64,000 nucleotides of DNA from a candidate division TM6 bacterium GW2011_GWE2_36_25 (GCA_000991575.1 LBRU01000001.1:1-64000); one strand, 5' to 3'; shown: positions 1 to 9,805, numbered from the stretch's first letter. The notes: generated by a model not told the origin, from the letters alone. A program made the numbers and translations.

Positions 1-84
1 AAAGTCATATGGAGAGGAATGCGAACACTTGAAGGAGCTGTTGAAATGTATCGTATTTTAAAAAAAGATGTGGGTAATGGATAG
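1..84 (+). CDS. C-terminal end of an unidentified protein, cut by the window edge
   Basis: Frame 1 is open from the first base to a TAG at 82-84, giving 27 residues that start KVIWRGMRTLEG and end KKDVGNG. The gene begins outside the window. The basic, aromatic-rich tail would suit a transposase C-terminus, and the next sequence is insertion-sequence debris, but the fragment is too short to name. The 190 bases after it (85-273) hold no ORF, only the leader of the next transposase. Confidence 0.4.
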   Translation, partial: KVIWRGMRTLEGAVEMYRILKKDVGNG

Positions 85-217
85 TCATGGCGAACGCTTG
101 CTTTTATTTCCATTAATAACGCGAATTCGATAATTCGTTGAGAAGCTAAATAATTTTTTGTATTTTCAACAGGACTTTGTAAAAAGTTGAAAAAAGTTTC
201 GAGTTTAATTGACAAAA

Positions 218-283
218 TTGAGATCATGTTGTTCATTTTTTAAAAGAAAAATTTTATAAAAAAAGGAGCAAACATGATCTCAA
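218..283 (+). repeat. 13-bp inverted repeat enclosing the RBS and start codon of the IS4 transposase
   Basis: TTGAGATCATGTT at 218-230 is the perfect reverse complement of AACATGATCTCAA at 271-283. The second arm contains the ATG at 274, and the loop contains the AGGAG ribosome-binding site at 265-269. In a transcript starting upstream of 218 the start codon would be paired. Many insertion sequences use such structures to block translation from read-through transcripts. That role is inferred here. Confidence 0.55.
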
Positions 284-624
284 CATTTCAAAGCGTAATA
301 AAAAACTTTCCAAATGTCACGCAAAAAATGGTTCAAAAATTTTCACTCAATGTCTCACTGATTTTGCGAACATCGGAACATAAAAATTTTTCTTCCTTGG
401 CAAGATATAATAATGTTTCATATCGTTCAATTTACGTTACAGAACAAGAAGTGAATGACTGCAAAAAGTATCTCATTGAGTTGATCTGTAGTCTTGCCAC
501 TAAAGACAACAAAGGAACGTTGCTTATTGATTTTACGGACATTGCAAAGCCGTTTTCCAAATGTATTCCTGATGTAACATATGATTATAGCGGAAGCAGT
601 AAGCGCGTTGAAATATGCACATGA
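274..624 (+). pseudogene. IS4-family transposase, N-terminal fragment
   Basis: The ATG at 274 follows AGGAG at 265. About 110 residues are transposase-like, with the first DDE-region motif LLIDFTDIAKPF followed by YDYSG, the usual arrangement around the first catalytic aspartate of IS4-type enzymes. At about 610 the frame runs into DNA of the IS200-type remnant and stops at 624. The rest of the catalytic core is missing and the C-terminal piece lies at 888-1172. Non-functional. Confidence 0.65.
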
Positions 625-809
625 TCTTGTACCAAATTGCCTGATACAATTTCGCACCCTTTTTGACCGGCAAGTTCATGAAATATTCGACGTAAAAAAT
701 CTCTTATTTCGCCATACATTGCCTTTTTCCTATACTTCGGTACAAATACTATATGATATTTGCAGTCCCACTTCGAATGACCTAAACTTTCATAAGATGA
801 TGTTGTCAT
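585..809 (-). pseudogene. tnpA: IS200/IS605 TnpA (Y1 HUH transposase), N-terminal fragment
   Basis: Reading from 809 downward, the protein has the hallmark HSKWDCKYHIVFVPKYRKK block and then DHVHI, whose HxH is the HUH metal-binding motif. It ends 10 codons later, in sequence that belongs to the IS4 gene on the other strand. The catalytic tyrosine helix of this family (usually about 130-150 residues in total) is lost. It can no longer catalyse single-strand transposition. Confidence 0.8.
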
Positions 810-887
810 ATTCTATCCTTCATGACCGTCAAGCCATGAAAAGAATATCTCAACATCATCCAAAACTACAGCTATAGGCCAAGCCTG

Positions 888-1172
888 GTGAGTCCAACTA
901 GTCAAACTAGTGGTTTACCCTTTCTAAAGAAATTAGGATTGGCTGATTGTCAGTCTACATACCGCATCAAGCAACATGCCCATATTTTTTTGGTGATGAC
1001 GGCATATGCACAACTTGAGTTGATGAAAAATTACAAAACGGAAAAAATCACCAGAAGAAATTGTGAACCTTATCAGACATCAAAAATCACCCAAAGATTT
1101 GCGCGATTTACACGATCTGGAGGAAACTTTCATGGTTTAAGCAAAGCCCTGTTAAAAACCCTGTATAAGTAA
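888..1172 (+). pseudogene. IS4-family transposase, C-terminal fragment
   Basis: After the IS200-type end, the frame resumes with a typical IS4-family tail: GLPFLKKLGLADCQ, then HAHIFLVMTAYAQLE, ending at TAA 1170-1172. Homologous sequence probably begins near 912; the first codons are IS200-end DNA. It is the other half of the fragment at 274, with the catalytic middle deleted. It has no recognisable start signal of its own. Confidence 0.6.
897..911. repeat. Subterminal hairpin of the IS200/IS605 remnant
   Basis: ACTAGT, CAA loop, ACTAGT: a 6-bp stem about 90 bases upstream of the tnpA start at 809. IS200/IS605 elements carry imperfect hairpins near both ends that TnpA recognises as single strands. 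The position fits the left end. The right-end hairpin is not present, in line with the deletion. Confidence 0.5.
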
Positions 1173-1188
1173 CAGATAAATTTTTTAC

Positions 1189-1755
1189 TTATAAACGAGG
1201 AATTACAATTCCCTGTTGCTTCATATATTTTCCTTTGCGATCAGCGTAAGAAATTGAACAAGCTTCTTCTGCTTGAAAGAAAATAACTTGCGCAAGACCT
1301 TCATTGGAATAAATTTTAGTAGGAAGGGGGGTTGTATTTGATATTTCTAAAGTTACAAAGCCTTCCCATTCGGGCTCAAATGGGGTCACGTTTACAATAA
1401 TACCGCAACGGGCATACGTAGACTTACCAAGACAAATAGTCAAAATATTGCGCGGAATACGAAAGTATTCAACACTCCGTGCTAATGCAAATGAATTTGG
1501 TGGAATAATACACACATCACTTTTAATATCCACAAAAGACTTTTCATCAAATTTTTTTGGATCAATTAAAGAATTATAAGCATTAGAAAAAACCTTAAAC
1601 TCATCCGCAACACGCAAATCATAGCCGTAACTCGAAAGACCATAGCTAACTACTCTTTTATTGCCAACTTGTTTAACCTGATCGGCCTCAAACGGTTCAA
1701 TCATACCATGTTCTTTTGCCATGTATGCAATCCACTTGTCTGAACGAATGCTCAT
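1189..1755 (-). CDS. dcd: dCTP deaminase
   Basis: Deaminates dCTP to dUTP, feeding dUMP and thus thymidylate synthesis in the cytosol. At 188 residues it is full length. Visible motifs are SSYGYDLRV near residue 41, [21 protein letters not shown] at about 110-130, and LEISN with the likely catalytic Glu at about 137. [10 protein letters not shown] then follows, with the GIVIPRL tail. The ATG at 1755 has an AGGGAG ribosome-binding site. No dut-type fusion is seen. The gene follows the large channel gene at 28 bases and may share its transcript. It ends 17 bases from the IS debris. Confidence 0.95.
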   Translation of the reverse strand: MSIRSDKWIAYMAKEHGMIEPFEADQVKQVGNKRVVSYGLSSYGYDLRVADEFKVFSNAYNSLIDPKKFDEKSFVDIKSDVCIIPPNSFALARSVEYFRIPRNILTICLGKSTYARCGIIVNVTPFEPEWEGFVTLEISNTTPLPTKIYSNEGLAQVIFFQAEEACSISYADRKGKYMKQQGIVIPRL

Positions 1756-1783
1756 AAGGCTCCCTTTCTCTTTTGCTTAAAAA

Positions 1784-4700
1784 TTATTTGCTTGATGTTT
1801 TGTCTTCCAATGTAACATCGCGAACAGGTACCGCAATCTTAATTTTTGCCTTTTTAAATTCTTGAGCAATTGCAAAACGAATATCACTTCGAATATCCCA
1901 TTGATTCAGCACATTTGAAGAACTCAAATAGCCTCGAATCAAAAATTCATAACCACTTAAAGTAAAATTGATAATACGAATAATTGGCATTGGGCTCTTC
2001 AAAACTGAAGGATTTTCATCAAGAATCTTTAAAAGAGTATCTTTTACCTTCATAGGATCAGCGCTATATGCAATGGTAATGTACATGTCTTCAAAAGCAA
2101 AGTAGCTGCGTGCATAATTCCAATTTAAAACAAGAGATTTTGTTATCTTAGAATTGGGAATAATAATATTATATGCATTTTTCTTACGCAAAATTACCGA
2201 TCGTGGCGTAATTTTACGCACAACACCAGATATCTCACTCGTAACATCATTCAACCGAATATAGTCCCCAATCTTAACAAAACGCTCAACAAGAATAATG
2301 AAATACGAAACAAAATCATCCGCTGGTCCCTTAATTGCAAAAGCAATACCGACAACCAATGCACCTAATGCAACAGGAACCCAGCTACCAAGCCCAATAT
2401 TAGTCAATCCAATAATCACAATAATAAGAACAATGACATAGCTGGTAATGCGCGAAATTGTATTTTGAACACCCGCATCAACTTGTAAAAGATTATAAAT
2501 TCGCTCTAATACATAACGATTAAATATTGTTGCAATCAAAAAGCCACCAAAAATAAATGCTATGAGTCGCACAATTGACCAAAGGGTAATTGGAATAGTC
2601 TCTCCTGGCAAATCACCTTTAATTTTTGTAATTTCAACATTAAAGAAATTTGCAATATTATCAGCCGAAACGGGGTAACCCCAAATTTTTGCAAACAAGA
2701 AAACAACAAAGGCTATTAAAACAGCAAAACTTACTACAATAAACAACGCGTACCATGTTTTAGCATAGGAGAATCGTTCTTTAACCGTTTCACCAATAGA
2801 AACAAAAAAGAGATCTGATGAATAACGCTTTAATATTTTTTGCACCCACCAAAAAAGTGCAATCAGTATGATCGTCCAGAGAGTTCCCTGTAACATTGAA
2901 GTAACCAATTTGCTATAACCGACAAATGGATCACTCATAATGATCAATGCAATAATAATAACTAAGAAAATTAAATAATATTGATTAATCTGCTCTTTGA
3001 TAAACAACCAAATCTTACCGCGATTTGGCAGCGCATCAAGAATTAACTCTTTAGTCATAATGAGAAAAACAAGTGAAGCACGTGTTATGATTGAATAAAT
3101 CGCGAGTAAAATGGTTGGTAACTCAGAGTGACCATATGTCGTTATAATAAAAGCTTCTCTAAAAAACAAAATAATAATCGTAGCGAACATAAACAACTGG
3201 AAAATCCACGAAAATCGCTCACGAAAAGCATCGCTCATAAACTTGCCATTATCGATTAAGTAATCACGCATAAATATATGCGACAAATAACATAAATATG
3301 GTATTGAAAGTAGATAGAAGAGAACTTTTACTCGAACCCCAAAATCAATGACCACCCCAAAACGCATTACACAAAAAAAGACACTCCACAAAAAAATTCC
3401 CACTAAATGTCTGTTTAAAAATGAAAATAGTGCCGCAAAGGAGTTTAACAAAAACTGCCACCCATGCTTACGCTGAGCCCTACGTAATAACTTGCCGAGC
3501 AAGGGAACACTCATAGCCAACAAAAAATACAATGCCGCAAATAACAAAAGTGCAAAAATAATATTAAGAATATTAATAGGATCGCCAAAAATCTGTTTAA
3601 ACCAAAGACTTATCTCAGTAGCGCTTGAATGAGAAACAATATTAATTAAATCTTCCCAGAAAAATTTAATGTCAGGAATCGTACTTTTAATACCCTCCCA
3701 AGTAATCGCCCCAGCTGAACGTTGCCAAATGCCACCAACACCCTCAAGTTTGCGTATGATCATTTCAGATTGACGTTTTATGTCAGACAAGGAAGATGTA
3801 ATGCTCGAATAAATTTTTATAAGTTGGCCATTTAAATTAAGTTGCTCATTAACTTCATTTTGAGATTTTGCCAATTGATCCATAACCAACTGATAATTAC
3901 TCTCACCATATTTTTTTGCAAAGTCTGATTTTTTATCCTTTAATGTTTCTATTCCCTGCTTAATGTGAGCGATCGCTCGTGTTTCAAGACTCATTAAGTT
4001 CGTTATAGCATTCTCTTTACTCTTATATTCATCCAATTCGCGGTCGATATCTATTTTTTTTGAAACAAAAAAATCAAGCTTTCCTTGTCGGTCTGTATCG
4101 TCGTGCATTAATTTGCGCTGAGTCACGATCAACCAAGCTTTCATCGCCTCAAGCTGCAATTCATCTCCAAAGATCTGCGTCTTATTTAGTGCCTGCTTAG
4201 CCTCGATTAATGCAATACTTCTGTCAATCGTCTGTAATCGATCATTTAAATATGCAACATGATAAAAACCAATCTCGTCTCCCGTGGCTTTTGCTTCTAC
4301 TAACCACTCATTTAATTGGCGCAAATCTTTAACGGGCGTTGGCAACTTTTCATTGAGAACATCAAACTCTTTTTGCAATTTATCTCGCGCAGAAGCCAAT
4401 TCAGCAAGTTCTTGTACGTAACGTTCTTGCCGTTGAGCATTCTGTTGTTTTTTTTTCTCTACGGCAGCTTGAACCGACTGAATATCAGATTCATTTACCC
4501 ATAATTTACGATCGACTTTTGATAAATCTTTTTTAAAAATATCTAATTTTATTTTCGTGATAAAAAGCTGAAGATTAATTAAATCAGATTCCCGCTGTAA
4601 TGATAGCCCCTTCTCTTCGATAAAGCTCTTTTTCGCTTTAAGTAATTTAATCTCCCAATCAATGAGCTCACTTTTTTGTCTCAAGTCTTCAGCATTTTCT

Positions 4701-5347
4701 TTTGATACAGCTGGAGAAAATTTTTCTTGTTCTTTTTCTTTCTGCTTTAATTCTTGTTCAATCTGTTCAAATTGACGTGTATTATTGCTAATTTCATCCT
4801 CAATGCGCTTCTTTTCATCTCGATAGCGAATAAATTCTTCTTGAGCACTTAATAATTGCTTCGATAAATTTTGAAACTCACTAAATTGATATGATGCTTT
4901 ATCCGCTATACGCAAATCGCTAAAAACCGGATTATCAATATAACGCTCTAAAGCCTCAACATTTTTCTTTAAATGATAAACTTCTTGCCGACGAATTTGT
5001 TGAAACTCATTCAAAAACTGTTTAATATCTCGAATAAATGTCTCTTGTTTATTAAGAAAATCTACCCTCAAAACTGATGCTTGAGATTTTTTTGATTTGA
5101 TTAATTTTTCATCCTTTACCAAAGCTTCAAGCTGCACATTGATTTCATTTACAATACTTTTTTCAATTGATTCAAGATCGGCTAGCTCTTTTTTCAATCG
5201 TTCAAGTTTCTGTTTTTTTTCTTCATATTCGGTAACAATAAACTGAGTCTTTGGCGTCCGCTTACTCAAAAGATCTAAGCCAAAAAATCCTCCGTTAGTT
5301 ACAGTAAAAAATAAACTGATCAATAAGAATATTATTCTTTTCATCAT
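1784..5347 (-). CDS. Large MscS-family mechanosensitive channel with coiled-coil N-terminal region
   Basis: 1187 residues. A signal peptide (MMKRIIFLLISLFF) is followed by about 520 residues of charged coiled coil. About ten hydrophobic membrane segments run from roughly residue 570 to 1000, and an MscS domain closes the protein. The pore helix GALVVGIAFAIKGPADDF and the ERFVKIGDYI element that follows it are typical of MscS. The arrangement matches the MscK/YbiO-type giant channels, which release solutes during osmotic downshock; the coiled coil would sit in the periplasm. The start overlaps the upstream gene by 4 nt (ATGA), so the two are probably translationally coupled. The substrate is not readable from sequence. 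Confidence 0.85.
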   Translation of the reverse strand: MMKRIIFLLISLFFTVTNGGFFGLDLLSKRTPKTQFIVTEYEEKKQKLERLKKELADLESIEKSIVNEINVQLEALVKDEKLIKSKKSQASVLRVDFLNKQETFIRDIKQFLNEFQQIRRQEVYHLKKNVEALERYIDNPVFSDLRIADKASYQFSEFQNLSKQLLSAQEEFIRYRDEKKRIEDEISNNTRQFEQIEQELKQKEKEQEKFSPAVSKENAEDLRQKSELIDWEIKLLKAKKSFIEEKGLSLQRESDLINLQLFITKIKLDIFKKDLSKVDRKLWVNESDIQSVQAAVEKKKQQNAQRQERYVQELAELASARDKLQKEFDVLNEKLPTPVKDLRQLNEWLVEAKATGDEIGFYHVAYLNDRLQTIDRSIALIEAKQALNKTQIFGDELQLEAMKAWLIVTQRKLMHDDTDRQGKLDFFVSKKIDIDRELDEYKSKENAITNLMSLETRAIAHIKQGIETLKDKKSDFAKKYGESNYQLVMDQLAKSQNEVNEQLNLNGQLIKIYSSITSSLSDIKRQSEMIIRKLEGVGGIWQRSAGAITWEGIKSTIPDIKFFWEDLINIVSHSSATEISLWFKQIFGDPINILNIIFALLLFAALYFLLAMSVPLLGKLLRRAQRKHGWQFLLNSFAALFSFLNRHLVGIFLWSVFFCVMRFGVVIDFGVRVKVLFYLLSIPYLCYLSHIFMRDYLIDNGKFMSDAFRERFSWIFQLFMFATIIILFFREAFIITTYGHSELPTILLAIYSIITRASLVFLIMTKELILDALPNRGKIWLFIKEQINQYYLIFLVIIIALIIMSDPFVGYSKLVTSMLQGTLWTIILIALFWWVQKILKRYSSDLFFVSIGETVKERFSYAKTWYALFIVVSFAVLIAFVVFLFAKIWGYPVSADNIANFFNVEITKIKGDLPGETIPITLWSIVRLIAFIFGGFLIATIFNRYVLERIYNLLQVDAGVQNTISRITSYVIVLIIVIIGLTNIGLGSWVPVALGALVVGIAFAIKGPADDFVSYFIILVERFVKIGDYIRLNDVTSEISGVVRKITPRSVILRKKNAYNIIIPNSKITKSLVLNWNYARSYFAFEDMYITIAYSADPMKVKDTLLKILDENPSVLKSPMPIIRIINFTLSGYEFLIRGYLSSSNVLNQWDIRSDIRFAIAQEFKKAKIKIAVPVRDVTLEDKTSSK

Positions 5348-5949
5348 TTAACCCGCGATAAAAAGTTAACCGTTTTTAACAATCGTCCATATGGATGAAA
5401 TTTAATGCATTGATAAATAAAAATTTCCAGCTCTCTTTTATGCTCATCAGTTAATATCAACGTCACTAGATCGCCATATGGCTTATACAATAATGAACTT
5501 ATCGTTAACTGATCAACATCTGCTGGATATTGACCAATCATAAAGAGTAATTTTGCTAATAACAACCTTTGCAAAGTGGTTTTTTGGGCAATATGATCAA
5601 GTTCATTAATAATGTAATATAATAGATCAAAACACTCTGTTTTTCCACTACATACTGGTATATAAAAATAACAAATTTCTAATAAATGATGCATAAACAA
5701 TAATAAGAGTTCATTTTGATAAGTTGGAATTGATAATAATTCAATTTGTTTAACAAAAAAAACGTCATTTTCCTCTACAAGTTCATAAGAAATGACCGCC
5801 CCCACCGAAGCATAAGAAGCCCATTGCCAACTTGCAGGAACTACAGTTAAATGACCATATTGCTCATCAAGAACCGATATACATACTTTTTGGGGAAAAT
5901 GTTTTCGTATAACAATTCCGCGCGAACGAATTTCACGTTTCATATTCAT
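5344..5949 (-). CDS. RecO-like DNA repair protein (tentative)
   Basis: 201 residues. The N-terminal 70 residues (RGIVIRKHFPQKVCISVLDEQYGHLTVV) have the pattern of the RecO OB fold. A helical remainder follows, with LLLAKLLFMIGQYP where RecO has its zinc-finger and helix region. No zinc cysteine cluster is visible, and the protein is shorter than usual RecO (about 230-250). RecO loads RecA at gaps together with RecR. The first gene of a pair with the MscS channel (4-nt overlap). The start is ambiguous: the ATGs at 5949 and 5943 both have weak ribosome-binding sites. Confidence 0.45.
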   Translation of the reverse strand: MNMKREIRSRGIVIRKHFPQKVCISVLDEQYGHLTVVPASWQWASYASVGAVISYELVEENDVFFVKQIELLSIPTYQNELLLLFMHHLLEICYFYIPVCSGKTECFDLLYYIINELDHIAQKTTLQRLLLAKLLFMIGQYPADVDQLTISSLLYKPYGDLVTLILTDEHKRELEIFIYQCIKFHPYGRLLKTVNFLSRVK

Positions 5950-6090
5950 TACTCAACTATCGCTATCTTTCACTACAGTTAACGCAATATTTCGATAAAA
6001 ATCAATCTTACCATTAAAAAAATTTAGATATCTACTCTCACTTTTTATCATAAAAAGACAAGCCTTAACGTTTTTTTATATATAATAATA

Positions 6091-6127
6091 TAAAAAAAGA
6101 AGCGGTTTGATATCGCTTCTTTTTTTT
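6091..6127 (-). terminator. Intrinsic terminator behind metK-HAD
   Basis: AGAAGCG at 6098-6104 pairs with CGCTTCT at 6114-6120, flanked by an A run on one side and a T run on the other. It works on either strand. It lies 17 bases beyond the stop of the HAD gene. Confidence 0.75.
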
Positions 6128-6143
6128 CAGTACCTTTACAATA

Positions 6144-6908
6144 TTATTTAAAAGTCAATGTTTTTCGAGTCAGTTCCTCATCAATAAAATCCAACATTTC
6201 TTGAGTCGGCTTAAAACTTTTAAATGCTTCATCGCATAGACCATAACGAATGCCAATAAAATTAACATCAGGCAAGTGAGTCTTTACTGACTCTAAACAA
6301 TGCTGCCGATCATCAATCATTAAAATATTTTTTGGACTCAAACCCACGGTATTTAAAAATAACTTTAATGACTCACCCTTTTGTGGTGATCCCGCATAAC
6401 CATTATAGATGATCCCCTCAATAAAATGGGTTCCATTTGCTTGTTTAAAATCAGAACCTTTAAAGCAACCATGAGAAAAATAGACGCCAATCGATGTCAA
6501 CTTCTTAACTGTTACCTCACGCATCATATCCGGTCTGCCGGTAATCGCAATCACCGGAATTCCAATTTTTTGAGCATCATTAATGAATTCAACAAACTTT
6601 GGTTCAGAAGGAACCATCGTTGCTTTTTGGCCAAAATAGTCATAACCCCACACCATTTTTTGAAAGGCTTCGGCTTTAGAAAAACCTTTTTCTTGTAAAC
6701 GTTTTTCAGCAACATCACACCATTGACAATTCGCTTCTGGAACGTCACTCGAATACATAATAGTATTGTCAATATCAAGAACAACTAAATTCGCCCAGCG
6801 CAAATAAGGCATTGCAAATTCAATAGTATCTTTATCATAAATTGCTCGCTCCATTGCTGGTAGCATAAAAAACGAACTCAAGTACAAAATAAGAAATGAT
6901 TTTTTCAC
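6144..6908 (-). CDS. Exported HAD-superfamily phosphatase (DUF2608-like)
   Basis: From a GTG at 6908 (AAGGA ribosome-binding site 6 bases upstream) the protein starts VKKSFLILYLSSFFMLPA, a clean signal peptide. The HAD motifs are all present: DIDNT (I, nucleophile Asp), ITGRP (II), the Lys of KGESL (III) and IDDR (IV). It resembles the DUF2608 group common in intracellular bacteria. It is expected to be a phosphomonoesterase outside the cytosol; the substrate is unknown. An alternative ATG at 6923 overlaps the metK stop by one base but has no ribosome-binding site. Cotranscribed with metK and followed by a terminator. Confidence 0.75.
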   Translation of the reverse strand: MKKSFLILYLSSFFMLPAMERAIYDKDTIEFAMPYLRWANLVVLDIDNTIMYSSDVPEANCQWCDVAEKRLQEKGFSKAEAFQKMVWGYDYFGQKATMVPSEPKFVEFINDAQKIGIPVIAITGRPDMMREVTVKKLTSIGVYFSHGCFKGSDFKQANGTHFIEGIIYNGYAGSPQKGESLKLFLNTVGLSPKNILMIDDRQHCLESVKTHLPDVNFIGIRYGLCDEAFKSFKPTQEMLDFIDEELTRKTLTFK

Positions 6909-6922
6909 CAATGATCCTTTCA

Positions 6923-8125
6923 TTAAAATACGTTCTTTTTTAATTCATCAATTTTATTCGTCTTTTCCCAGCTGAAGTCTTGATCTTCACGACCAAAGTG
7001 CCCATAAGCCGCTGTCTTTGCATAAATAGGTCGCCTTAAATCCAAATAACTAATAATATCAGCAGGCTTAAGGGCAAATACTTTTCTCACTGCCTGCTCA
7101 ATCTTTTTTTCATCAATTTTAGCTGTACCAAAACAATTGACGTAAATTGAAACTGGTTCTGCCACACCAATTGAATAAGCTAACTGCACTTCACATCTAT
7201 CAGCTAAATCTGCCGCGACAATATTTTTTGCAATGTGCCGTGCCATATATGCAGCTGAACGATCAACCTTTGAAGGATCTTTACCAGAAAAACATCCACC
7301 ACCATGTCGCCCCATACCGCCATAAGTGTCGACAATAATCTTGCGCCCCGTAAGCCCCGCATCAGCTTCAGGGCCTCCCCTTACAAACATGCCCGTTGGA
7401 TTAATAAAATATTGCGTATTATTCGTTAAATACTCACCACAAATAGGCTGAATCACATATTTTTTAATTTCTTTAATTATTTCTTCATGTGAAATTGATG
7501 GATCATGTTGCGTTGAAATTACAACAGCAGTTATATCTTGAGGTTTTCCGTCGACATAACGCACCGTAACTTGAGATTTTCCATCAGGACGCACCCATGA
7601 CAACTGTCCAGTTTTACGAACCTCTGCCAACCGTTGCGTTAATTTATGGGCCAAACTAATAGGAAGGGGCATCAATTCTGGCGTCTCTTTACATGCATAA
7701 CCAAACATAAGTCCTTGATCACCCGCACCCTCTTCATGATCTTCTCGCACATCAACACCACGAGCGATGTCGGGTGATTGCGTGCTTAATGAAACATGCA
7801 CACTGCAGGTGTCAAAAGAAACACCAAAATCTTTATTTGTATAGCCAATATCTTTCAATGTCTGACGAACAATTTTTTCAATATCAATAGTACCATTGCT
7901 TGTAATCTCTCCAGTAACAACTACCTCCCCTTTTGCCGCCAATGTTTCGCAGCCAACGCGAGAATATGCATCCTGTTCTAATAATGCATCTAAAACACGA
8001 TCAGATATTTGGTCGCACACTTTATCGGGATGCCCCTCAGTTACCGACTCAGAACTAAATAAATATTCACGGTTAGCATTCATAATTCCTACCATCAACA
8101 ACGTTAACATCAATCGTTTATTCAT
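6923..8125 (-). CDS. metK: S-adenosylmethionine synthetase with signal-peptide-like N-terminus
   Basis: Makes SAM from ATP and methionine. The core is canonical and complete: [20 protein letters not shown] at the N-terminus, [18 protein letters not shown]-type loop ([22 protein letters not shown], quoted only by its core) and DLRRPIY near the end. The best-supported start, ATG 8125 (GGGAG 5 bases upstream), adds [14 protein letters not shown] in front of the normal MetK start, and this reads as a short signal peptide. A second ATG at 8083 gives the standard length, with the weaker site GGTAGGA. The HAD phosphatase gene follows directly. No SAM riboswitch is seen in the roughly 100-base upstream gap. 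Confidence 0.9.
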   Translation of the reverse strand: MNKRLMLTLLMVGIMNANREYLFSSESVTEGHPDKVCDQISDRVLDALLEQDAYSRVGCETLAAKGEVVVTGEITSNGTIDIEKIVRQTLKDIGYTNKDFGVSFDTCSVHVSLSTQSPDIARGVDVREDHEEGAGDQGLMFGYACKETPELMPLPISLAHKLTQRLAEVRKTGQLSWVRPDGKSQVTVRYVDGKPQDITAVVISTQHDPSISHEEIIKEIKKYVIQPICGEYLTNNTQYFINPTGMFVRGGPEADAGLTGRKIIVDTYGGMGRHGGGCFSGKDPSKVDRSAAYMARHIAKNIVAADLADRCEVQLAYSIGVAEPVSIYVNCFGTAKIDEKKIEQAVRKVFALKPADIISYLDLRRPIYAKTAAYGHFGREDQDFSWEKTNKIDELKKNVF

Positions 8126-8226
8126 AAAAACTCCCTTCAAAATTGCAATTAAAAAGATGCCAAAGAGTTTACTTGAATAAAAATTTTCTTCAAACGTACA
8201 ATCGAAATAAAAGCAAAAGGTTCATA

Positions 8227-9750
8227 ATGAAAAAACGTATTTTACTTTTAGCCATCATAACATCACTCACCGCACAACCAAAATTAACTGTCGTTATTAT
8301 TATTGATTCTTTTGCTGCATATCAAATTGATAAATTGAATACAAATCTCCATTATGGCCTTCGAACATTTTTAGATAAAGGAGCCTGGTTCACTCATGCA
8401 CTTTACCCACACGCAAATCCCATAACAGCACCAGGTCATGCAAGTTTAAGCACCGGCACATTACCGAAAGATCACGGCATTGTGGGCACCAGTTGGTTTA
8501 AAAATGGAAAAAAAATAGCCGTAAAAAATACAGCACCACAATCTCTCCTCCAATCAACAATCAATGATATCTTTATTAAACAAAATAAAAATAATCATGC
8601 ATTTGCACTCTCTATTAAAAACTATGCAGCCCTCCTTACCGCTGGAAAGCGAACACCAGCTATCTGGTTCGAAACAAAAGATAATCAATTTCATGGAAAT
8701 AATCTTACAAAAGAAACAGAACACACGCTGAACACCATGAATACCAAACTCAAAAAAATGTTTAACTATCCCATTACATGGAGACTTGCTTATGAAAATA
8801 ATGAATATTATACCTTTCCCCATATAAATAATTATTCATATGCATTCCCTGAATCATTTATTAATAAAACAATTAAAAATTCAGACCCAAACTTTTCGGA
8901 AATATTCATACGGTCACCTATTACCAACAAACTTCTTTTTAATGCAGCTGAGATCTATTTAAAAAATGTTATGAAAGAAAATCCACAGCAAATTTTGTTA
9001 TGGATCAGCTTAAACAGCCTTGATCAAGTAACTCATTACTTTGGCCCACAAAGCAAGGAAGCTATCGATACAATCTATCACCTGGACCGCTACATACAGG
9101 AATTTATGAATGAAGTATCAATGATAATTAGCCCACGGGATACACTTTATGTACTTACCGCAGACCATGGTTTTATCCAAATTCCCGAATTTACCAATGG
9201 AAAAAGTTTTCACGCTCCTACAATTAAAGAACAAATTAACAAAACTCTTGAAATGAAATATGGATACTCCAATCTTATCAAAGACTTGAGAACCCCTTTT
9301 GTTCACGTTAATCATGAGCAAATAAAAACATGTAACAGTCAGATTCAACAATCAATCCTAGCTGATATTCAATTACTGCTTAAAAAACACCCGGCCATCG
9401 CCAAAATGTACAAGGTAATTGATTTTATTAAAAAAGATTACAAGATAGGCTCAAAAAAATGGCTCTTTAAAAATCTCATTCATCCCTCAAGAAGCGGAGA
9501 CTTTATTTTTAAAGTAGCACGCAACACTCTTTTAAGAAACGAAAAAAACAAAACGGTTCACAACACGCCATATCAAGAAAACCTTCATGTACCTCTCATT
9601 TTTTACCACCCAAACAAACGTGCACAAAAAATAGAAACACAGGTCTGGACACCGCAACTAACTGCAACACTCGCCTCAATTCTTAATATAACACTAAGCC
9701 ATCAAAGCCTTCCCCCATTACCTATAGCTACAAACGAATATAAAACTTAA
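8227..9750 (+). CDS. Exported alkaline-phosphatase-superfamily hydrolase (PafA/NPP type), copy 1
   Basis: 507 residues from ATG 8227 (AAAAGG upstream). Signal peptide MKKRILLLAIITSLTA. The family core is visible: VVIIIDSF with metal-binding Asp27, then ITAPGHASLSTG, where Thr67 is the likely nucleophile. KDHGI and TADHGF follow with further metal ligands. Type I phosphodiesterase/nucleotide pyrophosphatases and PafA-like phosphatases share this layout. It probably releases phosphate from organic esters in the periplasm or outside. Divergent from metK across about 100 bases. It has a tandem paralog 55 bases downstream. Confidence 0.8.
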   Translation: MKKRILLLAIITSLTAQPKLTVVIIIDSFAAYQIDKLNTNLHYGLRTFLDKGAWFTHALYPHANPITAPGHASLSTGTLPKDHGIVGTSWFKNGKKIAVKNTAPQSLLQSTINDIFIKQNKNNHAFALSIKNYAALLTAGKRTPAIWFETKDNQFHGNNLTKETEHTLNTMNTKLKKMFNYPITWRLAYENNEYYTFPHINNYSYAFPESFINKTIKNSDPNFSEIFIRSPITNKLLFNAAEIYLKNVMKENPQQILLWISLNSLDQVTHYFGPQSKEAIDTIYHLDRYIQEFMNEVSMIISPRDTLYVLTADHGFIQIPEFTNGKSFHAPTIKEQINKTLEMKYGYSNLIKDLRTPFVHVNHEQIKTCNSQIQQSILADIQLLLKKHPAIAKMYKVIDFIKKDYKIGSKKWLFKNLIHPSRSGDFIFKVARNTLLRNEKNKTVHNTPYQENLHVPLIFYHPNKRAQKIETQVWTPQLTATLASILNITLSHQSLPPLPIATNEYKT

Positions 9751-9805
9751 ATCTCTTTACTTCCATAGCAATAATTTGCAATTATAAAATAAAAGTGGAG
9801 GAGTT

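Larger units (their letters stand above)
218..1172 (+). mobile_element. Degenerate nested insertion sequences: IS4-type split by IS200/IS605-type remnant
   Basis: Two forward fragments (274 to about 610, and about 912-1172) read as the start and end of one IS4-family DDE transposase. Between them lies reverse-strand sequence coding the N-terminal half of an IS200/IS605 TnpA with its subterminal hairpin. An IS200-like element therefore inserted into the IS4-type transposase, and a deletion later removed the 3' half of TnpA together with the middle of the IS4 gene. Neither element can be autonomous. Exact outer ends are not defined; no terminal inverted repeats of the IS4 element were identified. 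Confidence 0.7.

Noticed and set aside
8126-8226. SAM riboswitch upstream of metK
   Set aside because: The gap is only about 100 bases and shows no multi-helix junction or terminator-like switch.
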